NCBI GenBank assembly: GCA_944548615.1
Contig: OX155957.1
Coordinates: 4,828,795-4,892,794 of the forward strand
Direction: 5' to 3'
Source of the DNA: Micropterix aruncella
Lineage: Eukaryota > Arthropoda > Insecta > Lepidoptera > Micropterigidae
Length of the DNA: 64,000 nt
In this document: piece by piece, positions 1 through 12,300 of the stretch
How positions within the stretch are numbered: the first letter of the stretch is position 1
Layout: every line of letters begins with the position of its first letter
Made by a program: the position numbers and the translations under genes
The notes under the pieces: model-generated
Told to the model about the DNA's origin: nothing
The model's database searches: none
The model's input: only the letters and a program-made list of their open reading frames with translations

Positions 1-724
1 TAGATTAATTAATTTTGTAATTAGGGTGATATGGTAATCAACTTTAATCTATGATACAGAAGCACCCCTAAATCACCATATCACCGTATTTGAGTTGTTA
101 GTTATAAGTAGAGATAATTATACAATTAAGTAGACATAATTAAACATTTAGTAATGTATTTACGTGCACTGCTATCTATGAATATATTGGCATACCATTT
201 TGGAAAGAGGCGTTACCTTTTAGATCCTTTGACCAATAAGGGAAGGTGTAAAATCGTTCCGGCCAGTAAAAGCATAGACATGGCGTTTAAGGGGCGGAAG
301 GATTTTTATTGTAAACATTGTGAGGAAAGCGAAGGATGCCATTTTTAGTTAGTTGCAAAAGAGAGCTGAGACGAGCGGGGACCTTTTCGGGCATTATGTA
401 CCGACGTCAACGCGAGACCCATGTAATCGCGCGCTCGTAGGGCAATAAGCCCGTAAAGTATTCATTAATAATAAGTATTTTTGATAATACATACAAGTTA
501 GAAAAATAAATGTGCTTTAATTGCCGAGAAGCCGTAGAAGTTAAAGTGTCGTCAGTCAGCAGCCGGAAAATCGAGGAAGCTCCACTGCAGAGGCCAACCT
601 GGCTGAAATAAAGGGTGCTGTAAACCACGAAAGAGGGTGAGTTACATATATTATTACAGTCCACTGGGGACTTGCCCTGATGCAAAAGGCATCCGAAAAT
701 TACACACTCTTCGCTGATAGAACA
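1..724 (+). repeat. 5' LTR of BEL copy 1 (partial, 3' half)
   Basis: Matches 7328-8051 except for three transitions near 182, 250 and 673. It ends in AACA, the expected inverse of the TGTT that opens the 3' LTR. A polyadenylation signal AATAAA sits at 505-510. An 11-bp perfect inverted repeat (25-35 and 75-85) could form a hairpin. A 64-codon reading frame at 154-348 is present in both LTR copies with two amino-acid differences; I see no recognisable domain in it. Confidence 0.93.
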
Positions 725-728
725 TAAT

Positions 729-746
729 TGGTCATATTCGAGCCGG
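729..746 (+). other. candidate primer binding site of BEL copy 1
   Basis: Eighteen bases beginning TGG lie four bases after the LTR end. Their complement ends in CCA and contains TCGAAT, as expected for the T-loop and 3' end of a tRNA. I could not assign the tRNA isotype by eye. Confidence 0.55.
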
Positions 747-823
747 ATGGAGATCACCAAGTCCAATAAGTGACAGAAAAATTGAAAATTTGAAGAATCT
801 GTGTTGATCAACGAAGAATTAAA

Positions 824-3800
824 ATGTCTACAGCATCCAAGAGACAGCCAACCAGGCCCAACTCTACAGCATCGTCGGCAATAAGCCGAAGGAGCGAGCG
901 TCTACAGGAGGTTAAAGATGCCTCTGAAGAAATTCTACGTGTAACGAGAGCCGCGGCGAAGATTAAGGCAGAAAAAACTAAATTAATCGCGGCGGCGGCA
1001 GCAAAGGAAGAAATCGCCAAGGCGGAAGAAAGAAAAAGAGCAGCGGGCGCGGCAGCAGCATTACAAGCGACTCAAGCGGACTTAGCGGAACAAGAACAAG
1101 TGCTGGAAGCGGAAGGAGATCACGCACGTAGAATTCTGGAAGTTGTGTCAGAATCTTTTCATGAATCCACCGCCGAAAGCTGGCAAAATCGCCAGCTCTC
1201 CAGCAGAGCGGAATCAGTCGCGGAACGAACTTCTGCGTGGGCGGAAAATAATTTTCGCGAATGCACCGGAGAATCGAGACAAGACATGCCACCCGGCCCG
1301 GAACGAGTCGTCGCAACGGAAATCGTCGAAGAAAACATCGAACAATCAGTGCGGCAAATACACGGAAAAGTGAGTGAAAACCTAGTGCTGTGTTCGCGAG
1401 GAAAGGGGATTGCGTCTGACACGCGCGCTACGAGCGCGCAGGCAACTCCAGCCACGAGCACGCAGCCAGCACAGACAGCTGGATATGACACGGGCGTCGC
1501 GGCGCCGCATCCGGTTGCCAAACCGGGCGCCTCTTCAAGTGGAGACAGCGGCGATAAACAGTTATTAGAGCAGGTTTGTCAAGTTATTGCTAATGTTTCT
1601 TCCAGACCGTTTTATGATAACCATTTACCAGTATATTCAGGGGATCCTATAGAGTTTATCGCGTTTAAAGCCATTTTTGAACAGTCTTCCACTGTGGGAA
1701 AGCTGACAGACGCTCAAAATTTATTACGCCTCCAAAAAGCACTCAGAGGAAAAGCGAGAGAGGCCGTATCAGGTCTGTTATTATTCCCCCATCAAGTATC
1801 AGAAATAGTAAAAACTCTGTAAACCTTGTTTGGAAATCCTAATGCTGTTATAAACCGCACCATAAGTGAGGTACGTAGGATGAGTAACCTGAGCGAGGAC
1901 ATAGATCATGAAGCTTTGACGAAATTTGAATGCAAAATTAAAAACTTAATCGCCACGCTCCAATCGTTAGAGCGAAACGATCATTTACTTAATCCCGATC
2001 TGTTATCCAATCTAATCGGCAAATTACCGAAGAACCTTTTAACCACTTGGTTGGCCGATAAAAATAGGCAAACGTCAGACGAACCGGTAATTGTTTATTT
2101 TTCGAAATGGTTAGAGTCATTAGCGATTAGCTCGAAAGATGCCGGTATCGCCGGGGCAGATATTAAAAAATATCAAGGCCTCAGCCGCGAAAATAAGCTA
2201 AAGGGAAATGCAAACCATAAAAAAGAATACGTTTTTAATGCTCGCGATAAAACGACAGAATCGGTCAAATGCATTAAATGCGATGAAAATCATTATTTGT
2301 CAAAATGCGAGAGTTTTAAAAAACTATCATTAGACGAACGCTGGGCTTTCATTAGAGAGATGAAGAGATGTTTTAAATGTTTATCAAAATCGCATGGTAG
2401 ACGCTCTTGTCCAGCTTATCGCAAAAACCCGCGCGCGAAATATCATTTTCTATTATCGAACGCTAGTTTAGAAAATAAAAAACCAAACGAAGTAGATAGA
2501 AGTGTTGCTCGCGCGAATAATGACAACCAGGAAAATAAAGTCGCCCATACGATTAAGAGAAATAATATTCTTTTAAAAGTTTTACCGGTAGTTATCACGG
2601 GTCCGAAAGGAACTAAAACCATATACGGTCTGGCAGACGAGGGTTCAACTGTATCTTTATTGGATCAGGCGGTGGCTAACGAACTTGGTTTAGACGGGCC
2701 ATCTAATCCATTGGAAATCCATGGTGTAAACGAAATGACCGCCACATCTCAAAATGCTAAAACCGTTACATTTCGAATTAGAGGAGAGGAAGAAAGCAAG
2801 TCTTACGAAATGCAAGCATACAGCATAAATAATCTCAACCTCCCATTGTTAAAAAGTATACCCCGTGACGAGATAACCGGACGAAAGTATATAAATACCA
2901 TAGCGCGCGAGGTAACCGAAGTCCAATCGCAATTATTAATAGGTGCTAATTGCTGGCAGCTTATTATATCTCGAGGACTCTCCACAATTAGTAACGGGAT
3001 ATCGGCTTCACGGGCACGCTTAGGATGGGTGGCCGTGGGGGAATTGGACAGCGGGAACTTCGACAACCGAGAGCACAGTTTCTGTATCACGAACCGGCAT
3101 GACGACCACTTGGAAGATCTGCTCACTGAAAGTTTACGTCGCCAGGAAGAATGGCCAGAAAAACAGAGAGTCAACCCCGAAATTGTTCGCGCAGAAGAGC
3201 TGTTGCGAACTACAACCGTTATAAAAGACAATATTTGGACCACTGGTTTACTATGGCGTCAAGAGGGAATTATTATGCCACCAAACCGTAGCATGGCGTT
3301 TAAACGGTTACGATCAGTAGAAATTAAAATGGATAAAGATAAAGTTTTCGCCGACGCTTATTGCAAGCAAATCGAGCGCTATCTGACGGAGGGCTACGCA
3401 CAGGAAGTGCCGAAAGACATTCTAAGCTCAATGGGAAATATATGGTATTTGCCGCATTTCGGGGTAGAAAAGCCCGCCAAACCGGGAAAGTTAAGGGTAG
3501 TTTTCGACGGAGCTGCTACTTGCCATGGAACGTCACTCAATAGTTGCCTTGTCGCAGGACCTGACCTATATAATTCTATCATAGGAATACTTTTTAAGTT
3601 TAGAGAAAACCCCATTGCATTTTCTGCCGACATAAAAGATTTTTTCTTGCGTATTAAAATTCAAGAAGAAGACAGCTTCAAGCAGCTTTTCTTATGGCGA
3701 GGTAAGAACCGCGATAGTGAACCACAAACTTATCGTATGTCCTCCCTCTTATTCGGTTCGAAGTCGTCTCCGTGCAGTTCTCATTATGTGCGTAATCTTA

Positions 3801-6432
3801 ATGCCGAACGTTTCGCAGACCAGCATCCAGAAGCCGCAAAAGCCATTAAGCAAAATCATTACTGCGATGATCTTTTATTTGGAGCGGATACAGTGGGAGA
3901 TGCTCAACGTTTAATTCGGGAAATAAATTATATACACACTCAAGGAGGGTTTCATCTAACTAATTGGGCTACCAATGACGGCAGAGTGTTGTCAGAGGTT
4001 TCGGAGGATAAAATAGCAAAACAAAATGTACCTATCGAAAGGAGTGAACTAGGTGTGCAACGATTGTTAGGATTGCATTGGATTTCCGAAACCGACGAAC
4101 TATCGTTCGATTTACGCATGCATAAGGTGGATAGCGCATTAATCGCGGGCACTAAAACGCCGACAAAAAGAGAAATATTGAGGGTTATTATGAGCGTTTA
4201 CGACCCACAGGGATTTCTCGCGACATTGACCGTACGGGCGAAAATCATAATGCAATTAGTATGGAAAAGCAAGATAAAATGAGATCAAGCTGTAGATAGC
4301 TCGATAGAGAAAGCATGGCAGGAGTGGTTAGTATTTTTACAGAGGGCGGCCGATGTCAAAATTCCTCGCTACTATCAGACCTCAAAAATAGAAGGGGAGA
4401 GGCGAGAATTACAAATTTTTTGCGACTCAAGCGCCGAAGCGATGTGTGCTTCCGCTTATCTGAGGGTAATAAGAGGCGACACGACACCTATGGTGACTTT
4501 GATAGGAAGTAGAACGCGAGTTGCGCCTTTAAAGAATTTAAGTATACCTCGTTTAGAACTTACGGCGGGCTTGTTAGGGGCTCAACTATGTCATAAAATT
4601 AGACAAGATCACTCCATAGAAATCCACGAACAGGTGTTTTGGACAGATTCCAGAAACGTGTTATGGTGGGTAAGATCGCGAAGTGACGAATATCAACAAT
4701 TCGTATCGAACCGCTTGGGAGTAATTGACGAATTAAGCCAAGCCGAGGAGTGGCGATGGTTAAGCGGCAAATTGAACCCAGCGGATGATGCGACGCGATT
4801 ACGCGCACCCGTCGATATGTCTCCAATAAGCAGATGGTTCACAGGTCCTAGCTTTCTACAACAAGGTCGCGAGTTCTTGCCGGCGGAAATTCCAGATGAA
4901 TTACGGGAAGATGAAAGAGCGGGTTTAGAATATCGACCGGCGGTGACACTTCATATCCATGAAACGGATAAAGGACTTATCGACATGGAACGCTTCTCCA
5001 ATTATCAACGGTTGATTAGAACGATGGCATATGTACAAAAATTCGCTAACCTATGCCGGAGAAAATGCCAAAATCGCGATATATCTGCTTGCGATATATC
5101 CGCAGCCGAGAAAGAATTAATTAAAGATTCTCAACGGCGCTGTTTTGGCCGCGACATTTTTTGCTTAAAAAACAACAAAAAACTACCGGCAGGAAGTAGA
5201 CTGAAAGGTTTAAATGCGTTCATAGATGGGACAGGTTTCATTAGAATGGGCGGTCGTATCGGCGCGGCGCTTGGTGTGCCTTATGATACCATGTATCCTA
5301 TGATTATAGAAGGCAAAGATCAATTTACCCAACTATTGATAAAGAAAAGGCATGACGAAAATTTACATTCAGGTGTTGAGAGTGTGCTGGCGACATTGCG
5401 TCAGCGTTTTTGGGTTATAAATCCGCGCCGTAGTGTTAAAAGGGAGTTATTTCGTTGCTTATACTGTCAAATAAAAAAGGCCAAGCCGGTGACCGCATTG
5501 ATGGGAGACCTTCCGGCGGAACGTTTAGAACACCATACTAGACCTTTTAGCTGCGTCGGATTAGATGTATTTGGGCCGATGGCGGTGACAATTGGTAGGC
5601 GAAAAGAACACCGATACGGTATACTATTTACCTGCCTGTCAGTGAGAGCGGTGCATATTGAAGTTTTGGAATTCTTGTCCACGGATTCTATGATACAGGC
5701 TATTAGGCGTTTTATTAGCAGGCGCGGAAAGCCACGAGTAATATACTCAGACAATGCAACCAATATGAAAGGTAGTTGTGCTGAACTTCGCCAGGCTATG
5801 AGCGGTTTAGACAACGAGGCAATTAAAAATAATTTAAGTAATAAAAATATTACCTGGCGTTTTATTCCGCCAGCCAGTCCTAGCCAGGGCGGTGCTTGGG
5901 AAATAATGGTGAAAGCAGTAAAAAACGCTTTGAAAGCCGTTTTAAAGGAACAGGCGCCCCGTCTCGAGACATTGGCGACCTTATTAACGGAAGCCGAGGC
6001 TGTCATTAATTCTCGACCTTTGACCCACCTTTCGTTAGATTCCCGCGACGACGAACCATTGACCCCTCTAAACTTCTTGCTAGGATACACTTACGGTGAC
6101 CAGCAGGTCAATTCAGCCCCCAGGATCTGTGCAGTAAAAAGCAATGGCGGCATAGCCAATATCTAGCGGACGCCTTTTGGAGGCGTTGGTTACGGGAAAT
6201 ATTACCAACTTTGGCATCGCGACCGAAATGGAAAGAAACTACGGAGCCCCTAAAAGAAGGTGACCTGGTGTTGATTATTGACCCGTCTATAAGTCGCGGT
6301 CACTGGCCAAGGGGTATAATCGGAAAGGTGTATCCCGATAAGAAAGGAAATGTACGCGTGTTAGATGTGAGAGCAAATAATCGATTGTATCGACGGTCCA
6401 TCGGCAAGATCGCTCGACTCATCGTAGAATAG
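824..6432 (+). pseudogene. BEL/Pao gag-pol polyprotein, broken by two stops and one frameshift
   Basis: Domains in order: Ala/Lys/Glu-rich N-terminus with coiled-coil look (824-1560); DUF1759 gag-like region (about 1610-2060); zinc knuckles CIKCDENHYLSKC and CFKCLSKSHGRRSC (about 2270-2410); aspartic protease with ADEGSTVSLLD (near 2636); reverse transcriptase with ADIKDFFL and YCDD (YCDD at 3860-3871); RNase H starting FCDSSAEAM (near 4415); integrase with an H..C zinc region (5350-5470) and catalytic D (near 5560), D in YSDNATNMKG (near 5750) and E in GGAWEIM (near 5896). Breaks: TAA at 1820-1822 between gag and the remainder, TGA at 4280-4282 where the second BEL element has Trp, and a frameshift near 6100-6112 after which the C-terminus continues in another frame to 6432. 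The start at 824 is the first ATG after the candidate PBS. Protein alignment with the minus-strand element at 58.8-64 kb supports each break. Confidence 0.95.
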
Positions 6433-6557
6433 TTAAAAAGTAGATTAATAATAAAAAAGTCCCTTTAAACTTAGTTATAACATTAAAAATGATAGGTAGA
6501 AGGCAACATACCACCCTTAGAAATAATTAATAGACAGAAGTGACACTGTCTGTCACT

Positions 6558-6567
6558 GGGGGGGAAA
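6558..6567 (+). other. polypurine tract of BEL copy 1
   Basis: A run of seven G and three A immediately precedes the TGTTACG that opens the 3' LTR. This is the expected position of the plus-strand primer in LTR retrotransposons. Confidence 0.85.
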
Positions 6568-8051
6568 TGTTACGTTAAAAAATAATTATTTACAACACTG
6601 TCCACGCAGTGAGGCAGCAAAGATTTGGAATCGTTTTATTGGTATCCCGGATTCGCGAACAATGCCGCCTGCACTTAAAAGGGGGATATAATATGTCTTT
6701 TCACAGAAATCCGCACTCACCCCTTGCCTTCCTGGCACACAGACAATAGGCGTTTCTGGGCGGTTTTACAACACTATTGCGCCATTGTTCACATACGGGT
6801 TAACTTTTCGAAGAAGTAAATTTGAAATGCACCCTGTCATAAAGACGACCTCGCTTTCTCTGAAAGGACTATAACATTTCAAAAAACCCAGTCATTACCC
6901 CTTGCCCGTATAGGAAGACAATAGATGTCGTCGCCCCAAGTAACAACGCTATTTCGCCGTTAATTGTTTATGACTTAAAAGGAAAAATATGAGCAAGAAG
7001 ACCTTGCCCAAATGGAGCTTTAAAAAAAAGAGAAAATATTGCCGCCGCTATAGCAGCGCCATAATCCTCATCATTAATTTGGTTATCAGATAATTGATCT
7101 ATGACAATTACATTATAATATAGGATAAGGTTATCAAACGGTCTGCGAGAAAAATAGCTTGACACCTTATTATTATTTAGCTAATTAATGTAAGCTTGAT
7201 TGTTGGTATAAGATAACATAAATTACTAAGTAAATATATACTAACATATAATAAAATGTTCAGGTCCGATATGAAAATTAGTAAACATTTATGCGTCTAA
7301 TTAGAGTACCTAGTAAATTGGGGTGATTAGATTAATTAATTTTGTAATTAGGGTGATATGGTAATCAACTTTAATCTATGATACAGAAGCACCCCTAAAT
7401 CACCATATCACCGTATTTGAGTTGTTAGTTATAAGTAGAGATAATTATACAATTAAGTAGACATAATTAAACATTTAGTAATGTATTTACGTGCACTGCT
7501 ATCTATGAGTATATTGGCATACCATTTTGGAAAGAGGCGTTACCTTTTAGATCCTTTGACCAATAAGGGAAGGTGTGAAATCGTTCCGGCCAGTAAAAGC
7601 ATAGACATGGCGTTTAAGGGGCGGAAGGATTTTTATTGTAAACATTGTGAGGAAAGCGAAGGATGCCATTTTTAGTTAGTTGCAAAAGAGAGCTGAGACG
7701 AGCGGGGACCTTTTCGGGCATTATGTACCGACGTCAACGCGAGACCCATGTAATCGCGCGCTCGTAGGGCAATAAGCCCGTAAAGTATTCATTAATAATA
7801 AGTATTTTTGATAATACATACAAGTTAGAAAAATAAATGTGCTTTAATTGCCGAGAAGCCGTAGAAGTTAAAGTGTCGTCAGTCAGCAGCCGGAAAATCG
7901 AGGAAGCTCCACTGCAGAGGCCAACCTGGCTGAAATAAAGGGTGCTGTAAACCACGAAAGAGGGTGAGTTACATATATTATTACAGTCCACTGGGGACTC
8001 GCCCTGATGCAAAAGGCATCCGAAAATTACACACTCTTCGCTGATAGAACA
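6568..8051 (+). repeat. 3' LTR of BEL copy 1 (complete, 1484 bp)
   Basis: Begins TGTTACG directly after the polypurine tract and ends AACA, so it has TGTT...AACA termini. Its right 724 bases match the left edge of the window. AATAAA at 7832-7837 matches the 5' copy. The left 760 bases have no partner here because the 5' LTR is cut. No independent coding sequence is evident apart from the 64-codon frame at 7481-7675 shared with the other LTR. Confidence 0.93.
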
Positions 8052-8649
8052 GTATGTAAACCACGAAACCAGTATTTTAATGCAGTTAGTATTATTATGA
8101 AGGTTAGTAATCTCACTATTTTTTGTGTAGCCAATTGATATTTTTACAGTGAGGTTACAATGAGGTTTTTCGGGTATTTCAGCCACAATTCCAGGCACTG
8201 TGTTTTAGCAATTATTACCGGATAACTCCGAGTTTCTCGCAAATTAACAGGCTGAACGAACCCTGCCTAATTTCAAAATCTCGTCTATTTAATTTAAACA
8301 TTCTTTATTATTTATTTTGATACTTAATTAAAACTTCGGACTAATCGTATTACTAATTAAGACTAATGGATATTTGATTACCATTTTCATACGAAATTTC
8401 GGATTAACCTGGAAGAGACTAAACCACGGAATTACTGCTTTTGTGTTTTATTTGTGGAAACCCACCGTATGGAAAAAAGGGTAAAAATTAGTTTTTTTTT
8501 ACCTAACCCTGTTTTTACAGTTTTTTTTGTAAGTACAGTTAGTTTTTGGTCGTTTCTAAATTTAGATCCGCGTTTCGGCTACAAAACGCGGAATTTCTTT
8601 TTTGATTTACCTTAGCGGCATTTTCCCGTTATAACAACAAGGCTATTAG
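8052..8649. other. BEL flank, nothing recognised
   Basis: AT-rich sequence immediately outside the 3' LTR. I see no coding pattern, terminal repeat or tandem array. Confidence 0.5.
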
Positions 8650-8805
8650 AAATATTCAGCGGGAAAAATATGGCAATTTGCGAACACATATTGAATAGTG
8701 GAACAAAATACTGGGTGCAGTTTAAAATACTATTCTACGGCTTGAAATTCTGTACTACCTGGAACCCTTTTCTTAAAATGTTGTCAACGCCCGTTGCCGA
8801 GAGCG
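8650..8805 (+). pseudogene. decayed Penelope-like element scrap (GIY-YIG region)
   Basis: The DNA resembles the Penelope nuclease at 27930-28140: shared blocks are 'tgcgaacacatattgaatag' (8679 on), 'gggtgcagttt' and 'cctggaaccc' followed by 'cttaaaatgtt'. Relative to that copy, the stretch between the middle and last blocks is deleted. Only about 150 bp remain, with no open frame. Identification is by comparison within the window. Confidence 0.7.
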
Positions 8806-9641
8806 AGTGAGTGCTCTGTGCACGACAGGAATTCAAATTTTGTTGTCTCTGCATGGTAATATAATATCTCCTACGGAAGAGCTCGAGGTATCCTTTAACT
8901 TTCTGATATTTCCTTCATAGTTAGTTTTAGCACTCTTAAGTTGGCTACTTTAGTAAGTTTTCAAGTTATTCCTATCCAGTGTCCTTTTCACACTGAAGGT
9001 GCGTCATTTTCAGACTTTCTACTGTACAGGCGCTTCATACCTATCTGTAAATAGTAAAACGATACATCAGGAGTGGTAATTTTGGAAGGAGGACGCTATT
9101 TGATTTGTAATCGAATAGGCTGAAAAGTTTTCGCTACTCGGTTAAAGGTAGAGTTTTATCCATGACTGGGTATGTGAAACATACGAGGACACCTTGTGTA
9201 CCTGTACTGTACTAGCAGACCAATGCGCAAAACCAATTCCAGTGTAGCAACATGATTATATGCATAAACAATTTATATCACATTCGCGTTCAATTGGCGA
9301 TTTCGCCACTCTTGGACATGACAGAATTTGCTATAGGTAGTAATATACAAACTAATGTAAGTAATAGGTAGTTATTAACAATATTTTTGGATGATACTAG
9401 TTTGAGTGTCTTTCCTATTTCAAAGACAAATAGAAAGTATAATGCGTTAAGTATCATACCGGGATTAAATACGTAAAAATGATAGTCAATTGTTAGAATC
9501 AGATCATATAAAAGACAAAATAATACAATAATCAATTTTTGAAATACTAATGGAAAAAACATACAATAATAGCTAAAAATGATACAATTGGTAGTTACTG
9601 GAATACATGCTGCTTTCCAATTACTGTTGATTTATACAATA
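8806..9641. other. no recognised gene
   Basis: AT-rich intergenic sequence. An open frame on the minus strand at 9290-9562 is hydrophobic with no recognisable motif and looks like chance. Confidence 0.5.
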
Positions 9642-10133
9642 CTAGCTGTTGCCCGCGGCTTCGCTTCGCGTAAAGTTTAGAATCGATTAGTTAATTTAAG
9701 TAGGGTGGCGTCTATTTGCCTTTTTAGACGCTACCTTTAGATATATATTCAATATTTACGCGGCGACAGGCGAGGGTTGAAAACCCCGCCCACCACCCGG
9801 GCAGTTCTAACGACGTGGGTCGTTTTATCTGCCCAGGATGTCATGCAACGACAACCTCACGCGTGCCGGAAGGGTAGCGCGTGAGGGGTGAGCGAACGGA
9901 GACCTTATGAGGGATTCTCCGGGCTTCAGCCCCCGTTGGCAGTTTCGCCTCCTGACTACCAGTTTGGAAGGATATCGCCATCTGAAGATATCCCTATGTA
10001 TGGTATTAAGATTGCCCTATTACGGTTTTATAATGTAAATAAGAAGGAACGATTTCAGGATCATTACAATTTTATGTTTGCAGGTTCGAGCATAAAATAA
10101 TAATTAATTAATAGTTTTTAAAAAAACACTAAA
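9642..10133 (-). mobile_element. Helitron-like 3' end (minus strand), 5' end not found
   Basis: On the minus strand the sequence ends in a GC-rich potential hairpin followed by CTAG and then T (CTAG at 9642-9645), the usual Helitron 3' terminus. The same terminus, partly mutated, recurs near 17304. The neighbouring 450 bp are richer in GC than the flanks. No TC-type 5' end was found before the MITE at 10134, so the boundary given on the right is arbitrary. Confidence 0.6.
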
Positions 10134-10448
10134 AACACGCTTTTATAAATGACGTAAAAACCACATCATCGGACCTTGAAACCTAATCGTGGTCAAAGTT
10201 CATTCCAAGACTTTTTTAACAAGTCCAAACACAGCTATGATACGATGTTCCATCGTGAAGTTCCAGTTCATATCTTCTGACTCTATCATCAGATCAGTTC
10301 GACAGTACCATATTATTGTATTGTCATCAGAACTACATACAGCTGCCAATTTTCATGACGCTACGATCCTTGGAAGATGGTTAAATTAGTTACCTTAGAT
10401 TCCATTACATAGTTAGTTACATACAGGTAGACCTAATAAAAGCGTGTT
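10134..10448 (-). mobile_element. MITE with 13-bp TIRs, copy A
   Basis: Bounded by 'aacacgcttttat' (10134-10146) and its exact inverse 'ataaaagcgtgtt' (10436-10448). The interior matches the element at 18346-18701 in opposite orientation, including the shared stretch after the TIR (ttaggtc.acctgtatgtaac). It contains degenerate units of a ~120-bp minisatellite. No coding capacity. Superfamily not identified. Confidence 0.8.
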
Positions 10449-10639
10449 AATTACCGAAATTTCATTTGAGACAATAACAAGACATGTACACGTGTACCCA
10501 ACATGTACACAGTCATGTACACATGTGTCCACACTTACACGTGGTTGTGAGAGATTGTCGCAAGGCAATAAACCCGTTAATTGTGAAATACTCACTATAA
10601 AATTATTCGTTAGATAGATAGTTCAATAGTGATATTATA

Positions 10640-10870
10640 ACAATGCATGAATGCACTTTGTGCCGAGTCGATCCGGGCGGACGTCGCGACGCCTGAAGCG
10701 TCGGGGTGCCCCCATGGGGATCGAGCCTCGGGCGGCTCTGCGGCGCCGCTGTTGCTTCCGGTCGACGGCGAGGAAATAAGCGGATGCAGCGAAAATCTGG
10801 CAAGATGGACGCCGGAAACCACTCTGCCCGAGAGGGCGGAACGAACCCGATGCATTGAGATCTGTATACT
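10640..10870 (+). repeat. GC-rich interspersed repeat, copy A
   Basis: A GC-rich island in AT-rich surroundings. The part 10741-10863 matches 13462-13578 in inverted orientation with about a dozen substitutions in ~118 bp. Open frames exist on both strands, but the differences between copies change most affected codons, so I see no sign of protein conservation. Family unknown; it may be the untranslated or terminal part of a retroelement. Confidence 0.7.
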
Positions 10871-11456
10871 TAAACATCGGATTTTAAACCCCTTCTGACC
10901 TGCCAATCCCCTTCCACTACCAACGCCATTATTTACTTATTTCATTACGCATGGATGGTTATAACAGGTCCTTAACTGTGAAGTTTCTGTTTTGTAAAAA
11001 AGATTTGGATCTAAAAATGAAACAGGAAAGTAATGACAATGGCATCGCTGTGACCGATCTGGTAACCCTACGAGCTACCCTTTCCCATAGCTTCCCTTCG
11101 AGACGCGTAGTAATAGTTTCATCCTCGAGCGGCAACTACACACTTGTAGAGAGAGCGAAGTTGTGTTTTAGAAGTGCGTTACGAAAAATGGAAATGTTGA
11201 GCATAGATGTGCAGCTGTGCTAAGTTTGGTGAATCCCCGAGTTTTCCCTACATGAAATTAAACGAATCTTTGGGGAACATATTCGGTTGCGTGAAGCATT
11301 TTTGTAATATTCATTTCATATTCATTTCAGGTAACATTCATTCATAATATCTATCATTTTATATAAGTAGGTATTTTTATTTTTATTTATCTGTAGTTCC
11401 TATGTATCTATTATTATAATATACATATATTATAAATTATATATTTTTTTATGTAT
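10871..11456. other. no recognised gene
   Basis: A 90-codon frame at 10951-11223 has no motif I know. Otherwise AT-rich sequence. Confidence 0.5.
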
Positions 11457-11530
11457 GTATGTATATGTATATGTATGTATGTATGAATGTATGTAAATGT
11501 ATATTTATGTGTATATGTTTATGTATGTGA
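11457..11530. repeat. (TATG)n-type microsatellite
   Basis: Imperfect tetranucleotide repeats of TATG with interspersed TA steps, lying just upstream of a LINE 3' tail. Confidence 0.85.
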
Positions 11531-11539
11531 GCTGTATTG

Positions 11540-11700
11540 TTACTTTTATTTAATATTACAACGGTTGGCTGTAAGAAATCGCAAAACGATAAGCCCGCCG
11601 TTTGTACTAAGTTAAAATAGAATTTAAGTTTTCTTTACCAATGTATATATATTTTTTTTTAGTACAATAAAGGCATTTTTCAATTTCAATTTTAATTTTT
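11540..11700 (+). repeat. LINE 3' tail
   Basis: Contains 'ggctgtaagaaatcgcaaaa' then 'cgataagcccgccgtttgt', an AATAAA (11667 region) and an A/T-rich tail. Related tails occur at 14487, 25936 and, inverted, at 22598. This pattern is typical of Jockey-group 3' UTRs in Lepidoptera (recollection, not searched). Confidence 0.6.
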
Positions 11701-11939
11701 GGAGCTGAAACGGTGATGACCTTTAGTGATGAGTGGCCAGCATTTTTTTTCTTCTGTTTCATTGTGTTTTCAAATAGTTTGTGTTTTTACAATCGTTATA
11801 ATAAATTGCAATATTCGTATGTAAGTTGTCCGTTTCAAAATTTTCAAACACTTGCTGGTATCCTATTGAGCTGAAATTTGGCATACCTAATTAATTTCGG
11901 TGAAAATGCAATATTATAATACCATCGAGCTGATTTGTT

Positions 11940-12300
11940 GATGGATCCGGGATGTAGGGACTGGAACTCCCTGATGGCAAATGGTAGGATAGTCGAATTT
12001 GGGTTAGTCGGTTTTGTTATCATGAGTACTTTCTATTACACATGACGACGAGAGTTGAAGATAGAGTTGGAAGATTGCCACTGGAACTCCCTGATGGAAA
12101 GTGCTAAGATAGTCGAGTTTAGGCTCGTTTGTTTTGTTGTTTTGAGTAGTTTCCGTTACAATTGATAATGAGGATCTGAAGATCTAGCCGGAAGATCAAC
12201 ACTGGAACTCCCTGATGGAAAGTGCTAAGATAGTCGAGTGTAAGCTTATTTGTTTTTTTTTTCAAGAGTACTTTCCATTTCACATGATGGCGAGGGCCTG
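11940..12300 (+). repeat. ~120-bp minisatellite, three units
   Basis: The block 'actggaactccctgatgg' starts at 11960, 12080 and 12201, giving a period of 120-121 bp; 'tagtcga' and 'gagtact/gagtag' also recur at the same phase. A diverged version of the same unit lies inside the MITE copies at 10134 and 18346. Confidence 0.85.

Larger units (their letters stand above)
1..8051 (+). mobile_element. BEL/Pao LTR retrotransposon (copy 1), 5' edge cut by window
   Basis: The first 724 bases recur at 7328-8051 with three single-base differences, all transitions, which marks the two LTRs. Between them lies a gag-pol reading frame with BEL/Pao module order and a purine-rich tract directly before the 3' LTR. 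The 3' LTR is 1484 bp, so about 760 bp of the 5' LTR and the left target duplication lie outside the window. The base after the 3' LTR is 8052; the following GTATG would be the candidate target duplication but cannot be checked. High LTR identity means recent insertion, yet the polyprotein is disrupted three times, so this copy is not autonomous. Confidence 0.95.

Noticed and set aside
10603..10906. Overlapping 66-98-codon frames in the GC-rich island
   Set aside because: GC-rich DNA is poor in stops; comparison with the inverted copy shows no preference for synonymous changes.
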